Shown one piece after another: positions 17,434-27,160 of a DNA stretch of 64,000 nt. The DNA lies in assembly GCA_016716505.1 (NCBI GenBank), contig JADJWF010000001.1, positions 558,001 through 622,000 of the forward strand, read 5' to 3'. The stretch is from Verrucomicrobiota bacterium (GTDB lineage Bacteria > Verrucomicrobiota > Verrucomicrobiia > Limisphaerales > J093). Every line of letters starts with the position of its first letter. Within the stretch, counting starts at the first letter, position 1. The position numbers and the translations under genes were made by a program. The notes beneath the pieces are model-generated. The model saw only the letters and a list, made by a program, of their open reading frames with translations, had not been told where the DNA came from and searched no databases.

Positions 17434-20178
17434 TCACCTCGGGTACTGGACTACCGCCACCTGCCCCGGTTCGAGAAACAGATACCAACCATCGCCCAGC
17501 CGGCCGGCGGCGCGTTCGCTGACCAGTTCCTCCAACGTGTCGCGCGGCGGCAGGTTGAGGGCTCCAAGGTTGACTTGCAGCAGCCCGCTCTGGGCCACTT
17601 CGGTGTGGTTGAAGAGGGTGAAGTACACGGTGCCGTTGGCGTCCGGCCCGAAGCGTTCGACCAGGACATCCGCTTTGTCACAGGCCGCGTGCGTGACGGG
17701 TTGCCAGCCGGCCTCGGCCACCAGTTTGACCAAGGGAAGGTAGCGCCGGAACAACGCGCGGTCGCGATCCAGCCAGGCCGCGTTCTGCCAGTAGGGCGCC
17801 GCCATGCCTGGCCAGAAGCCGTACGCCAGCGCGCGACGCAGATACGCCTCGATCATCGCGGAGTCGAACCGGTTGAAGTCGGCGTTCAGGCGAAGCAGGA
17901 CCGGCTTGGCGCCGGCCAGCGTTCGCCACTGCGCGAGCTGCGCCTCGGGGGGCGGTTGAAAGACCTCGCCGCGCAACCAGGTGGTGTCCATCACGAAGGC
18001 GTCAAACTCGGGCTGAAGGAAGCTGAAGCGGTCGCCGAGGCCCGAAGCCACGAGACGCTTGTCGAGGTGACGCAGGTCCGCCGCGAGCCAGCGGACGAAT
18101 TCGAAAGCAGCCAGGCCCTTGAAGACCGCCGGACGGCCGGGACCGCGCGCAAAGGTGAGCGGCGTCTCGCTGGCGGCCAGGTGCTCGCGCCGGAAGTCCA
18201 GTTCCGCCACGGCGGGACTGTCGAGCGAATCCAGCCACTCGCCATCGAGGATGCCGCCGCTGGCGCCGCCGTACGCGGCGAGTTTGACGCCGTCGCTCCA
18301 AAGGATCTTGGCCACATTCGTCGGGCCGGGCAGCAGGGGATTGGGATTGAGGCTCCATGCCACCGGCTCGCGGCCCGGGTCAGTTCGGAACTCGACGAAG
18401 GGGTTCCCGGAACTGTCCCGCATGGCCGCGGCGCTGGCGGCCGCCATCCGCACGTGGAAGAGATTGGTGCCCCCGGCGAGTTCGTCGCGCGTACGCAGGA
18501 CTTCGGCAAGGGTTCGCGGACGATCCTTGGGGAAAGGCATGCGCCAAACCAACGGTTCGGAGGGGCGGAAGCTCAGGATGTCATTCTCGTCGTCAAAGCG
18601 CAGAAAGCGATCCGTCTCATGGAAGCGGAAAGAGAAGTCACGCCAGCCTTTGATGGTCTTGAGGTCCACCGGTGGCGCCCATTGGCCCTGCTCGGGGATG
18701 CGAACTGCGAAGGCGTCCGGGAACAAGCGGCTGTACTGGTCCCACGCCGCGCGGAAACCCCATTGGGGATCGAAACGAAACAGCACAAACCGAAATGTCG
18801 CCGCCCGGGGAAACCGGGTGGTTTCCGCCACCAGTCCGAAGTCGTACGCGAGGAAGAATTGTTTCAATCCTCCGTGACAGCCGACGCGAAACAGCGCCGG
18901 CGCGGCGGGGTCGAGGGCAAGCGCCAAGCCGTGCCTTTCGCTGACGATGGCACCCAGTGGAAAGCGCGACATCTGGCCACTGGCGCCGGCCTCCACGGGG
19001 ACCGTGTTGAGGTATTCGTCGGGGCTGGAGACCACGCGCGAGTTGCGCGGGTCATCGGCCCAACGCCAGTCCCGCAGTTCCACCGGCAGGCCGAAGTGCA
19101 AGGTGACGGCGCGATCCCGTCCGCTCAGGTCCTCGACCTCTCCCTCGAAGATCAGGTGGGTGGACCTGGTTTGCACGCTCGCGGACAGTTTGAGGTCCAG
19201 GTTTGTGCAGACGCCGTTCTCAAACGGGAAGAAATCGGAGTTCGTCGTCACATCGCGGGCGAAGAAGCCGCCGGTCAGGCGGGGCGCAATTTCCGTCAGG
19301 TGGCAGCGGACGTTCGCGACCACGCCGTTCGACCAATGGAGGCTGAGACCGTCCTCGGTGGCGGCGTTTGCGGGCGGCACCGGCGCGCGGCTCGGCGTCA
19401 GGGCAGGCGGGCTGGCCTTGACGAAGGCGCCATGCAGCGGCCACACGCCGGACTTGGGTTGGAGTTCGAGGACTTCGACATCATCGAACCACGCGGTTCC
19501 GGTCCGGCCGCGCAGGTAGCAGTAGATGCCCAGCGTTTTGATCGGCTTCTCGGGAACGAAGACAACCTCGCTGAACTCCCAGTCGTGAGTGCCAGGGCGA
19601 AAGGTGGCCACCGGGTTGGCGGGCCGGGTGTCGTCGTGGTACGTCACACTAGCCATCAGCGAGTAGCCGAGATCGCGCCCGCCGCTGATGTTTTCGGCCC
19701 GACTCCACCCGCGCACGACAATCGGAAATGGTCTCGCCCGGTTGAGCTTCAGCCATTGGACCGCGCCGACGTAGGATTGGTTGGTGTCGCCCACCGCGCG
19801 CAAAGCGACGGATCCGGCCCGGCCCTCGCCCCGAACGACACTGACGCCGGACTCGGTCACGCCCCACGCCAACGGGCGGCCGCCAGTGACGGTCTCGAAG
19901 TTTCCGTTTCGCAGAATGGCCAAACCCGCTTCCTGCGGGCTGATGACTCGCGCCAGCGGCGGCCCGGCCAGCACGGCGGCCAATCCGAAGCAGGTCGCGA
20001 TGAACGCGGCGACGCTTCTGCCGAGGCCCGAGTTGGCCCGGGTCACCGGATGGGCCTTGCTGTCGCGGTTCATATCCGGATCGAGCAACGGAGCGGCAAG
20101 GCAGGGTTCGTCCGCGTCAGGGCGGGAACGTCCGCGCACTGGCACCAGGCGTTCGCGACCGTTTTGAAGTTCCGTCAT
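17434..20178 (-). CDS. Large secreted protein of unknown function, possible glycoside-hydrolase-like fold
   Basis: The protein has 914 residues from the ATG at 20178, or 879 from the ATG at 20073 (MNRDSKAHPV). Either start is followed by a hydrophobic export signal (SVAAFIATCFGLAAVLAG). A carbohydrate-binding-like beta domain follows (LRNGNFETVTGGRPLAWGV to TGTAWFDDVEVLEL), a pattern seen in CBM-type modules. The middle is rich in aromatic beta-strands, and the last third (FDAFVMDTTWLRGEVFQ, GFWPGMAAPYWQNAAW) resembles the barrel ends of polysaccharide-active enzymes. No catalytic residues can be assigned. It lies 118 bases downstream of the ThuA-domain gene on the same strand, so the two may be co-transcribed. 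I do not recognise the family. Confidence 0.7.
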   Translation of the reverse strand: MTELQNGRERLVPVRGRSRPDADEPCLAAPLLDPDMNRDSKAHPVTRANSGLGRSVAAFIATCFGLAAVLAGPPLARVISPQEAGLAILRNGNFETVTGGRPLAWGVTESGVSVVRGEGRAGSVALRAVGDTNQSYVGAVQWLKLNRARPFPIVVRGWSRAENISGGRDLGYSLMASVTYHDDTRPANPVATFRPGTHDWEFSEVVFVPEKPIKTLGIYCYLRGRTGTAWFDDVEVLELQPKSGVWPLHGAFVKASPPALTPSRAPVPPANAATEDGLSLHWSNGVVANVRCHLTEIAPRLTGGFFARDVTTNSDFFPFENGVCTNLDLKLSASVQTRSTHLIFEGEVEDLSGRDRAVTLHFGLPVELRDWRWADDPRNSRVVSSPDEYLNTVPVEAGASGQMSRFPLGAIVSERHGLALALDPAAPALFRVGCHGGLKQFFLAYDFGLVAETTRFPRAATFRFVLFRFDPQWGFRAAWDQYSRLFPDAFAVRIPEQGQWAPPVDLKTIKGWRDFSFRFHETDRFLRFDDENDILSFRPSEPLVWRMPFPKDRPRTLAEVLRTRDELAGGTNLFHVRMAAASAAAMRDSSGNPFVEFRTDPGREPVAWSLNPNPLLPGPTNVAKILWSDGVKLAAYGGASGGILDGEWLDSLDSPAVAELDFRREHLAASETPLTFARGPGRPAVFKGLAAFEFVRWLAADLRHLDKRLVASGLGDRFSFLQPEFDAFVMDTTWLRGEVFQPPPEAQLAQWRTLAGAKPVLLRLNADFNRFDSAMIEAYLRRALAYGFWPGMAAPYWQNAAWLDRDRALFRRYLPLVKLVAEAGWQPVTHAACDKADVLVERFGPDANGTVYFTLFNHTEVAQSGLLQVNLGALNLPPRDTLEELVSERAAGRLGDGWYLFLEPGQVAVVQYPR

Positions 20179-20296
20179 AGCTGGACGATAGCCGACGTGC
20201 GATTCACAGCCAGCGAATCTCCTCGTTCGCCCGCCACTCGCCGGCGTGACCGGGCAGGGGAAAGAACGCGAAGGCGCGGATCAGCAGGTGCCCAGG

Positions 20297-21172
20297 TTAC
20301 CGTCCCTTGATGTCGAGATTCTGCTTGAGCGCGTCAGGCGGCAGCGTCGAGGCCACGCCTTCCGCGGGCACCTCGGCACCGCTCACCCAGACCAGCGCGT
20401 TGAGGATCACTTTGCGGAAGTTGTCGTCGCCCCAGTTGTCGTGAAAGTGGCCACCCGTAAAGCCGAAGGCGCGCCGGCCGCCGCGTTCACTGACCCACAT
20501 CATGGTCTCCTCTCGGCCCTTCGCCGCCTGGACATGCGGGTACGGTCCGGCCGGCCACACGTACGGACCATCGCGCACCTGGTCGGACGGCTTGGCCACC
20601 AGGATCGGCGTCACCGTGGCCAGGTCGTCGCGCCAGCGCAGATTGAAATACCATTCGTCCTTGATCGAAAACGGCCTCAACCCGCGTGTCACGGGATGCG
20701 TCGGGAACTTCCGAAAATCGGGCGACCAGATCGGGTTGCAGGAGTACTTGTCCTCGTAATACCCGCCCACCCAGTCGAGGAATTCCCGGCCGCCCTTGTC
20801 CTTGGGCACTTCGCAGGCGTAGTGCATCACGCCGAATCCGACGCCTTTTTCAATCAGCCCCTCCAGCAGCTTCAGTCGCTCCCCCTGAATGGCCGGGTGC
20901 CCGCCGCCGCCGTCCGCGTAAATCACCACGGCGCTCGCGCCCTCAAAGGCGGCCTCGCTCGCGGGCCAGCCGTTGGTGTGGACGGCCACCGTCAAACCGG
21001 GATAGCCGGCGAGGCACTGCTGCAGCAGCAGGCAACCGGCGCGGAATTCATGCATGCCGGGCGGATGGCTCGGCTTGCCCGCGATGAGCACCAATTTCTT
21101 GTCGGCCGCCAGACAGGCGCTCGCGGCGAGGAGGAAAGTGAGAAGTCCGGATTTGAGGCATTTCGCATTCAT
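20297..21172 (-). CDS. ThuA domain-containing secreted protein
   Basis: From the ATG at 21172 this is 291 aa with a signal peptide (MNAKCLKSGLLTFLLAASACLAA). The rest is a ThuA (trehalose-utilisation-like) domain of the class I glutamine-amidotransferase-like fold: KKLVLIAGKPSHPPGMHEF, SAVVIYADGGGGHP, FGVMHYACEV and RRAFGFTGGHFHDNWG. The family is expanded in Planctomycetes and Verrucomicrobia, often beside oxidoreductases and sugar-acting proteins; its biochemical activity is poorly defined. A longer start at 21214 would put 14 basic residues before the signal. Its start faces the DUF6263 gene, so 21173-21313 should hold divergent promoters. Confidence 0.88.
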   Translation of the reverse strand: MNAKCLKSGLLTFLLAASACLAADKKLVLIAGKPSHPPGMHEFRAGCLLLQQCLAGYPGLTVAVHTNGWPASEAAFEGASAVVIYADGGGGHPAIQGERLKLLEGLIEKGVGFGVMHYACEVPKDKGGREFLDWVGGYYEDKYSCNPIWSPDFRKFPTHPVTRGLRPFSIKDEWYFNLRWRDDLATVTPILVAKPSDQVRDGPYVWPAGPYPHVQAAKGREETMMWVSERGGRRAFGFTGGHFHDNWGDDNFRKVILNALVWVSGAEVPAEGVASTLPPDALKQNLDIKGR

Positions 21173-21313
21173 GGCTTCGCGCTGTCGCGCAGGCAGAGGT
21201 TTCGTCGGCGCCACGACGGAAGCAAGCCCGGCGTTTTGGCGGCGGATTTTTAGCGGCGGAAGTTTGCCTTTGCCTGGACGCCTTCGTCACGAATAGCCTC
21301 CCGAGGCAGCGTA

Positions 21314-22288
21314 ATGCTCCAATTGATGACCATGCACCGTACGACCGCCAATCGCCTGTCCCTCCTGTTCACCAGCGCCGTTCTCGTCTGGAGTGCCGCG
21401 TGGGCAGCCGACCAGAACTCGCCGGTCGAGTTCGGTCCGCGGTGGAAGGTGGGCCAGCGCCTCTCTTACGCGCTCTCCACCGTCCAGGATCAGAAGATCA
21501 CCTCGGCGATGAGTCCCCAACCCATGGACCAGTCGTCCCGACAGACCCAGGCCTACGCCGTCACGGTCGAAAAGGAGCGCGAGGGCGGTGGCCATGAACT
21601 GGCGGTCGAATTCACTGGTCTGAGCGTCGAGTCCAGCCTGAACGGAAACACGATCGTGCAGTTCGACTCGAAGTCCGATCCCAAGGACGACGCCGGAAAC
21701 CAGGCGGCTGCCATCATGCGGCCGATTGCGAACGCCAAATTCCGCATTCTCACGCGCGCCAACGGCAAGGTGGACGCCGTCCAGGGCCTCAAGGAACTGC
21801 TCGCCAAAGTATCCAGCAGCGGCAATCCCATGCTGGCGGCTGCGATGGAATCCATCGTCAGCGAGGACGCGGTCAAGCAAATGGGCATCGTGCCAAACTG
21901 GTTTCCCGGCAAGCCGGTCAAGCCCGGCGACCAGTGGCCGGTTCGCTACGAGGTCGCCGCTGGCCTGCTGGGCAAAATCGCCGTCTCGCAGACACTGACG
22001 TTCAAGGGTTGGGAAGAAAAACAAGGGCGGCGCTGCGTGCTGATTGAAACCAAGGGCTACCTGTCGTCGAGTCCGACCTCCGGCACGACCACCAATCTCA
22101 TCAGCATCTCGTCCCTCAGCGGCGACACCAAGGGACGGCTTTGGTACGACCCGGAACTCGGTGCCCTCGTCGAGAGCAACGAGGCTCAAAATATGCGGAT
22201 GAAGATGAAGGCCATGGGGCAGGAGGCATCCGCCCAGATGACCCAGTCGGTCACCAATACGCTCAAGGAAGTCGCTGTGGCCAAGTGA
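21314..22288 (+). CDS. DUF6263 family secreted protein
   Basis: This 324-aa protein starts at an ATG behind GAGGCAG and has an export signal (LSLLFTSAVLVWSAAWA, mature part from about ADQNS). The body has repeated beta-strand segments (WKVGQRLSYAL, AYAVTVEKEREGGGHELAVEF, GDQWPVRYEVAAG, GRLWYDPELGALVESNEAQNM), which I recognise as the DUF6263 pattern. The function of the family is unknown. The gene is divergent from the ThuA gene and convergent with the frameshifted lyase gene downstream. Confidence 0.75.
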   Translation: MLQLMTMHRTTANRLSLLFTSAVLVWSAAWAADQNSPVEFGPRWKVGQRLSYALSTVQDQKITSAMSPQPMDQSSRQTQAYAVTVEKEREGGGHELAVEFTGLSVESSLNGNTIVQFDSKSDPKDDAGNQAAAIMRPIANAKFRILTRANGKVDAVQGLKELLAKVSSSGNPMLAAAMESIVSEDAVKQMGIVPNWFPGKPVKPGDQWPVRYEVAAGLLGKIAVSQTLTFKGWEEKQGRRCVLIETKGYLSSSPTSGTTTNLISISSLSGDTKGRLWYDPELGALVESNEAQNMRMKMKAMGQEASAQMTQSVTNTLKEVAVAK

Positions 22289-22352
22289 TCGCCGGTTGCG
22301 AGACCCGGTGACGGACGATGGCGGTGCGGTTCGGCACCCGGGTTACCGCGTG

Positions 22353-23272
22353 TCACTCGAGGTGCTGGTCTTGAATCAAGCGCCTCAGCTTCGCCACCAG
22401 GTCAGTCCGGCGCGCCGCCGTGGCGGGGCACACCGCCGATTTGAACTCGCCCGCCGTCAGCCCGGACGCCTCCACGAGTGCGCCGATATTCAGCGGGAAC
22501 GCCAGCGTGTCCAACAGGTCGCCCACGGCCTTCACCTTGGCGGTGGTCGCGGCGATGGTGGCCGGGTCGGCGTCCTTGAACGCTCGATAGGCGCTGACCA
22601 TGAGGTTGGGCAGCGCGTCCGCGATTCCACTGACGCAACCGGTGCAGCCCAGCGAAAGCGCCTCCGCAAGCCGCGTATCCGCCCCGGTCAACACCACGAA
22701 GTTTTTCTCGCGCCCCAAGGCCACCAAGTCGCGGTGGTAATCAAACTCCGCGCCGCTTTGCTTCACCCCACCACGTGGACGCGGTCGGCGACGGTGGCGA
22801 TGGTCTCGAGGGCCAGCCGATTTCCCGTCCGCTCGGGATAGTTGTACAGGATGAGGGGCAGTCCGCACGCCCCGCCAGCCCGCACGTAGAACTCGACGAT
22901 GTCGTCCTGCGCCACGGCGAAGTACCACGGCGGCAAGAGGGACAGCGCTTCGTATCCCAGCGACTTCGCGTGCCGGCCCAACTCAATCACCGCGGGCAGC
23001 CGGATGTCGCTCACATGCGCCATGGCGGGAAGCGTCGGCGCGTGCTGCTTGACCAGTTCGAGGACACGCTGGCGCTCCGGCCGATCGAGAAGCGGGAACT
23101 CCCCGGTGCTGCCCAGAACCATCAGCCCGTGGACTCCAGCCGCCGCCACGCGGTCCAGTTGCGCGCGCAGCGCCGATTCAATGACGCGGCCGGCGGCGTC
23201 GGTTGGGGTCCAAAGTGCGGGGATGATTCCGTGGTCGGGCAGCGCAGACACGGGGTGACAGTACCGATTCAC
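22353..23272 (-). pseudogene. Dihydrodipicolinate synthase (DapA) family lyase, frameshifted
   Basis: Two frames together make one DapA/NanA-family TIM-barrel lyase. The N-terminal part (23272-22763) carries the pyruvate-binding GSTGE motif (residues 54-58) and the YNYPERTG motif with the catalytic Tyr143, then stops at TGA just after VHVVG. The next frame continues at once with VKQSGAEFDYHRDL, whose Lys is the Schiff-base lysine of the family, and runs to 22353. Adding one G to the GGGG run (plus-strand C-run 22766-22769) restores VVGVKQSG and a 306-aa protein of normal length. It is therefore a recent frameshift mutation or a sequencing error in a homopolymer. True lysine biosynthesis is not implied; aldolase-type relatives look the same. 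Confidence 0.88.
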
Positions 23273-23523
23273 GGCGAGTCAACAAGCGGCCAGATAGCGG
23301 CGGCAGTCTTTCCACGCCCGCTTCTGGTTCGGAAGCGCTGGAGGGTCTTGAGTTGGCATGTTGGGGGAGCCGACGTCCTTGCTGGACCGACGGGGCGCTG
23401 AGTTCTGGCGCAACGATCTCTGAACGGTCGGCTGGGGAAGCGTGCCGGAACCGGCCGCGGTGGCGGGCTTCACAGATCAAACGCGTTGCTGGTCGCCGAG
23501 ACTGGACCGGCGGCGTGGCTGGA

Positions 23524-24204
23524 CTATTCGTTGGCTTTCGCCCGCTCCGCGCGGCGGAAGGCGCGTTCCCGACGTTTGGCTTCTTCACGCAACAAGGCCT
23601 CAGCAGACCAACCGCGTTCCTGACAGAGGCACGCGAGGTCGAACAAAAGACCGCCGAGTCGCGTTCGGGTGGGGCGTGGTGCCGCGGACAGGGAGGCGGG
23701 GTCTGGGGCTGCCGTCCCGGCCAGTCCGGCCTTGCGCGCTTTCTTCCAAAGCTTCGCTGCGCGCAGGAGCGCAGGCAGTCGTTTGGGAATGCCGTCGAGG
23801 GCGGAGTGGCGGGCATGGCGAGTGCCCTTCTTCTCGGCGTGCTTGAGCCGGTCCCACTGTTCGAGCACCGCGCCGGCGGTGCGGGCGGTGGCGTCGCCGA
23901 AGACGTGGGGATGGCGGTGGATCAACTTGTCGGCAAGCCGGCGGGCCACGCGCTCGAAGTCGAAGGCGCCGCGTTCGCTGGCCATCTGGCAGTGGAAGAC
24001 GATCTGCAACAGCAGGTCGCCCAGTTCCTCCTCCATTTCCGCGTCGTCGCCGGCCTCGATGGCGTCGAGGAGTTCATAGACCTCCTCGACGGCGTGATAC
24101 CGCAGCGAGCGGTGGTCTTGCTCCCGATCCCAAGGACAGCCATCGGGCGCACGCAGGCGGGCCATGATGGCAAGGACGTCGTCAATCGCGGGCTGACGTT
24201 TCAT
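23524..24204 (-). CDS. mazG: Nucleoside triphosphate pyrophosphohydrolase MazG
   Basis: This 226-aa MazG-family enzyme hydrolyses NTPs/dNTPs to monophosphate and pyrophosphate (nucleotide-pool cleaning). It has the opening CPWDREQ and HRSLRYHAVEEVYELLDA, and the Mg2+-binding EExxE / ExxD set (Glu40, Glu41, Glu44, Glu60, Asp63). The HRHPHVFGD segment and the C-terminal 'RLGGLLFDLACLCQERGWSAE' region show a second, partly degenerate MazG half. The last ~20 residues are very basic (Lys/Arg/Ala). Its ATG overlaps the proB stop as ATGA, so its translation is probably coupled to proB. Confidence 0.93.
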   Translation of the reverse strand: MKRQPAIDDVLAIMARLRAPDGCPWDREQDHRSLRYHAVEEVYELLDAIEAGDDAEMEEELGDLLLQIVFHCQMASERGAFDFERVARRLADKLIHRHPHVFGDATARTAGAVLEQWDRLKHAEKKGTRHARHSALDGIPKRLPALLRAAKLWKKARKAGLAGTAAPDPASLSAAPRPTRTRLGGLLFDLACLCQERGWSAEALLREEAKRRERAFRRAERAKANE

Positions 24205-25283
24205 AGGTCGAGGAGGACGAGGTCGTCGCGGTGGACCACTTCTGTGCGGGTTCGCTTGCGGGCACGGATTTGAGCGGCTGACAACCCGGCGATGCCGCGG
24301 GCAAACTCGCGGCCGCTGGCGTCGTAGATGGAAATCAAGTCGCCGGCTGCAAACGCGCCATCACAGCGGGCCACGCCCGGCAGGAGGAGGCTTTTGCCTC
24401 CATGGCACAGGGCCGCGCGCGCACCCGCATCCACCGTGACCTGCCCGCGAGGCCGCTGAAAAAAGGCGATCCAGCGTTTCCGGCCGCGCAATTTGGTGGG
24501 GCAGGGCGCGAAGAGGGTGCCCTCGTCCGCGCCCGCGAGGATGCGGCCGAGCGTGCCTTCGCGCCGGCCGCTGGCGATGACAACCGGAATCCCGGCGCGC
24601 ACGGCGATTCGGGCGGCTTGGATCTTGGTCACCATGCCGCCGACGGCGGTGGCGCTGCGAGTGCCCTCGGCGATTGCTTCGATCGAGGCGTCAATCCGTT
24701 CCACGACGGGTAGAACCCGTGCGTCGGGATGGCCGTAGTTTTGGAGCACGCCGTCCACCGAGGTGAGAATCACCAGCAGGTCGGCGGGCAGGAGGCAGGC
24801 GACGAGCGCGGAGAGCCGGTCGTTGTCGCCGAATTTCAGTTCGGTGACGGAGACGACGTCGTTTTCGTTGATGATCGGGATGACGCCGTGACGCAGCAGG
24901 GTGAGGAGCGTATTGCGCGCGTTGAGGTGCCGGTCATGTTCGGCGAGGTCGCCGTGGGTCAACAACACCTGCGCCACTCTCAGGCCGTGCCGCAGGAACA
25001 GGGAGTCGTACTGGGACATCAGGCGGGATTGGCCCACGGCAGCGCACGCCTGCAGGGCGGCGAGTTCGCGGGGGCGCTTCTCAAAACCGAGGGCGCCCAT
25101 GCCCGCACCCACGGCACCGGAACTGACCAGGACAACCTCGTGTCCGGTACGGCGGGCTTCGGCGATTTGAGCGACCAATTGGCCCATCTGGGCGGGATCG
25201 GGAAGCTTGCGGCTGTCGGTGAGAATGCCGGTGCCGAACTTGACCACAATGCGGGAGCAATCCGCGAGGGATGGATGACGCAT
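24201..25283 (-). CDS. proB: Glutamate 5-kinase
   Basis: ProB phosphorylates L-glutamate with ATP in the first step of proline synthesis. From the ATG at 25283 it is 360 aa. The amino-acid-kinase domain (~1-255) has VVKFGTGILT, VLVSSGAVGAG, IPIINENDVVS, KFGDNDRLSALVA and GGMVTKIQAARIA. A C-terminal PUA domain (~275-355) follows. A longer in-frame extension to 25436 is not homologous. The canonical opening VVKxGSS is VVKFGTG here. proA is not nearby. mazG is coupled downstream by a 4-base ATGA overlap. Confidence 0.94.
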   Translation of the reverse strand: MRHPSLADCSRIVVKFGTGILTDSRKLPDPAQMGQLVAQIAEARRTGHEVVLVSSGAVGAGMGALGFEKRPRELAALQACAAVGQSRLMSQYDSLFLRHGLRVAQVLLTHGDLAEHDRHLNARNTLLTLLRHGVIPIINENDVVSVTELKFGDNDRLSALVACLLPADLLVILTSVDGVLQNYGHPDARVLPVVERIDASIEAIAEGTRSATAVGGMVTKIQAARIAVRAGIPVVIASGRREGTLGRILAGADEGTLFAPCPTKLRGRKRWIAFFQRPRGQVTVDAGARAALCHGGKSLLLPGVARCDGAFAAGDLISIYDASGREFARGIAGLSAAQIRARKRTRTEVVHRDDLVLLDL

Positions 25284-25458
25284 CGCACGACTGGTTAACA
25301 AAAGTTGGGTGCCGTGTCGAGGCGCAAGCGGCCCACGGAGAGGCGCTTTGAGCCGCATTCGATTGGTGCAGAAGAAGTTGGACGGGTTGCGGCCAGCAGG
25401 GAGGAGTTCGGAGCCACGGATCTTGGCGTTCGGCAAGTCAACTTCCCGGAATAACCGG

Positions 25459-25488
25459 TTGACAATCGGATTCGGGACTAGGTATCGT
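25459..25488 (+). promoter_or_regulatory. Sigma-70-type promoter of the tRNA-Thr/tuf/rif operon
   Basis: There is a perfect -35 TTGACA at 25459-25464 and a -10-like TATCGT at 25483-25488 (18-base spacing, 4 of 6 consensus). Its place, about 135 bases before tRNA-Thr and pointing into the operon, fits a strong housekeeping promoter. It is predicted from sequence only. Confidence 0.65.
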
Positions 25489-25524
25489 CCTCTTCCCGTT
25501 TCGGAAACATCAAGGCGACCCGCG

Positions 25525-25567
25525 GCCCTGTGCGGAACAAGAATCGAGCGCAGGGCACGGTTTTTTT
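25525..25567 (+). promoter_or_regulatory. Leader hairpin with U-tract: possible attenuator before tRNA-Thr
   Basis: GCCCTG-TG-CG (25525-25534) pairs with CGCAGGGC (25549-25556) around a 14-base loop with a 2-base bulge. ACGG and seven Ts (25561-25567) follow. This is an intrinsic-terminator-like element about 30-70 bases after the predicted transcription start and before the first gene, so it may attenuate the whole operon. Confidence 0.5.
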
Positions 25568-25623
25568 GTCGTCAGGAATGGGAAGTGTCGGAAGCGGTCG
25601 GGAACGAAGCGGAAAAGATTTTG

Positions 25624-25699
<76 letters not shown>

Positions 25700-25733
25700 G
25701 TCAGATTGGAACCCAACAACTACAGGAATCGAA

Positions 25734-26924
<1,191 letters not shown>

Positions 26925-26980
26925 ACGATGGAGTCGAGGGATCGGGGTGCCTTCGAAAACGGCGAACCGCAACGGCGGCC

Positions 26981-27056
26981 AGGGCGTTAGCTCAATTGGT
27001 AGAGTAGCGGTCTCCAAAACCGTTGGTTGGGGGTTCGAGTCCCTCACGCCCTGCCA
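26981..27056 (+). tRNA. tRNA-Trp (anticodon CCA)
   Basis: A 76-base tRNA. The acceptor stem AGGGCGT pairs with ACGCCCT, and the anticodon loop CTCCAAA holds CCA. The discriminator is G and the 3' CCA is encoded. tRNA-Trp just upstream of secE-nusG is a common bacterial arrangement. Confidence 0.96.
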
Positions 27057-27069
27057 GCCGGCCGGTCAG

Positions 27070-27159
27070 GGAGGGGTGGCAGAGCGGTTTAATGCGGCGG
27101 TCTTGAAAACCGCTTTGGGGTAACACCCAACGGGGGTTCGAATCCCTCCCCCTCCGCCA
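27070..27159 (+). tRNA. tRNA-Ser (anticodon TGA)
   Basis: A 90-base class II tRNA. The acceptor stem GGAGGGG pairs with CCCCTCC. The anticodon arm GCGGT-CTTGAAA-ACCGC holds TGA. A long variable arm (around 27114-27132) is typical of tRNA-Ser, and there is a G discriminator and encoded CCA. It ends 1 base before the first possible secE start codon. Confidence 0.95.
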
Positions 27160-27160
27160 A

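Larger units (their letters stand above)
25284..25623. other. Divergent regulatory region between proB and the tuf operon
   Basis: This 340-base stretch separates minus-strand proB from the plus-strand tRNA-Thr operon. It holds the TTGACA promoter (25459-25488) and the hairpin/U-tract leader (25525-25567). The proB promoter should lie in 25284-25450, but I could not choose one. No gene is visible. Confidence 0.6.

Noticed and set aside
17575..20310. A 911-residue plus-strand open frame opposite the 914-aa gene
   Set aside because: It mirrors the minus-strand gene in GC-rich DNA, its product is basic and low-complexity with no domain or signal, while the minus-strand product has an export signal and coherent domains.
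22303..22343. Imperfect inverted repeat ACCCGG...CCGGGT between the DUF6263 gene and the lyase as a bidirectional terminator
   Set aside because: Long loop and no U-run on either strand; support is too weak.
23353..24273. A 306-residue plus-strand open frame over mazG
   Set aside because: mazG on the minus strand has its metal-binding motifs; the plus frame has none.
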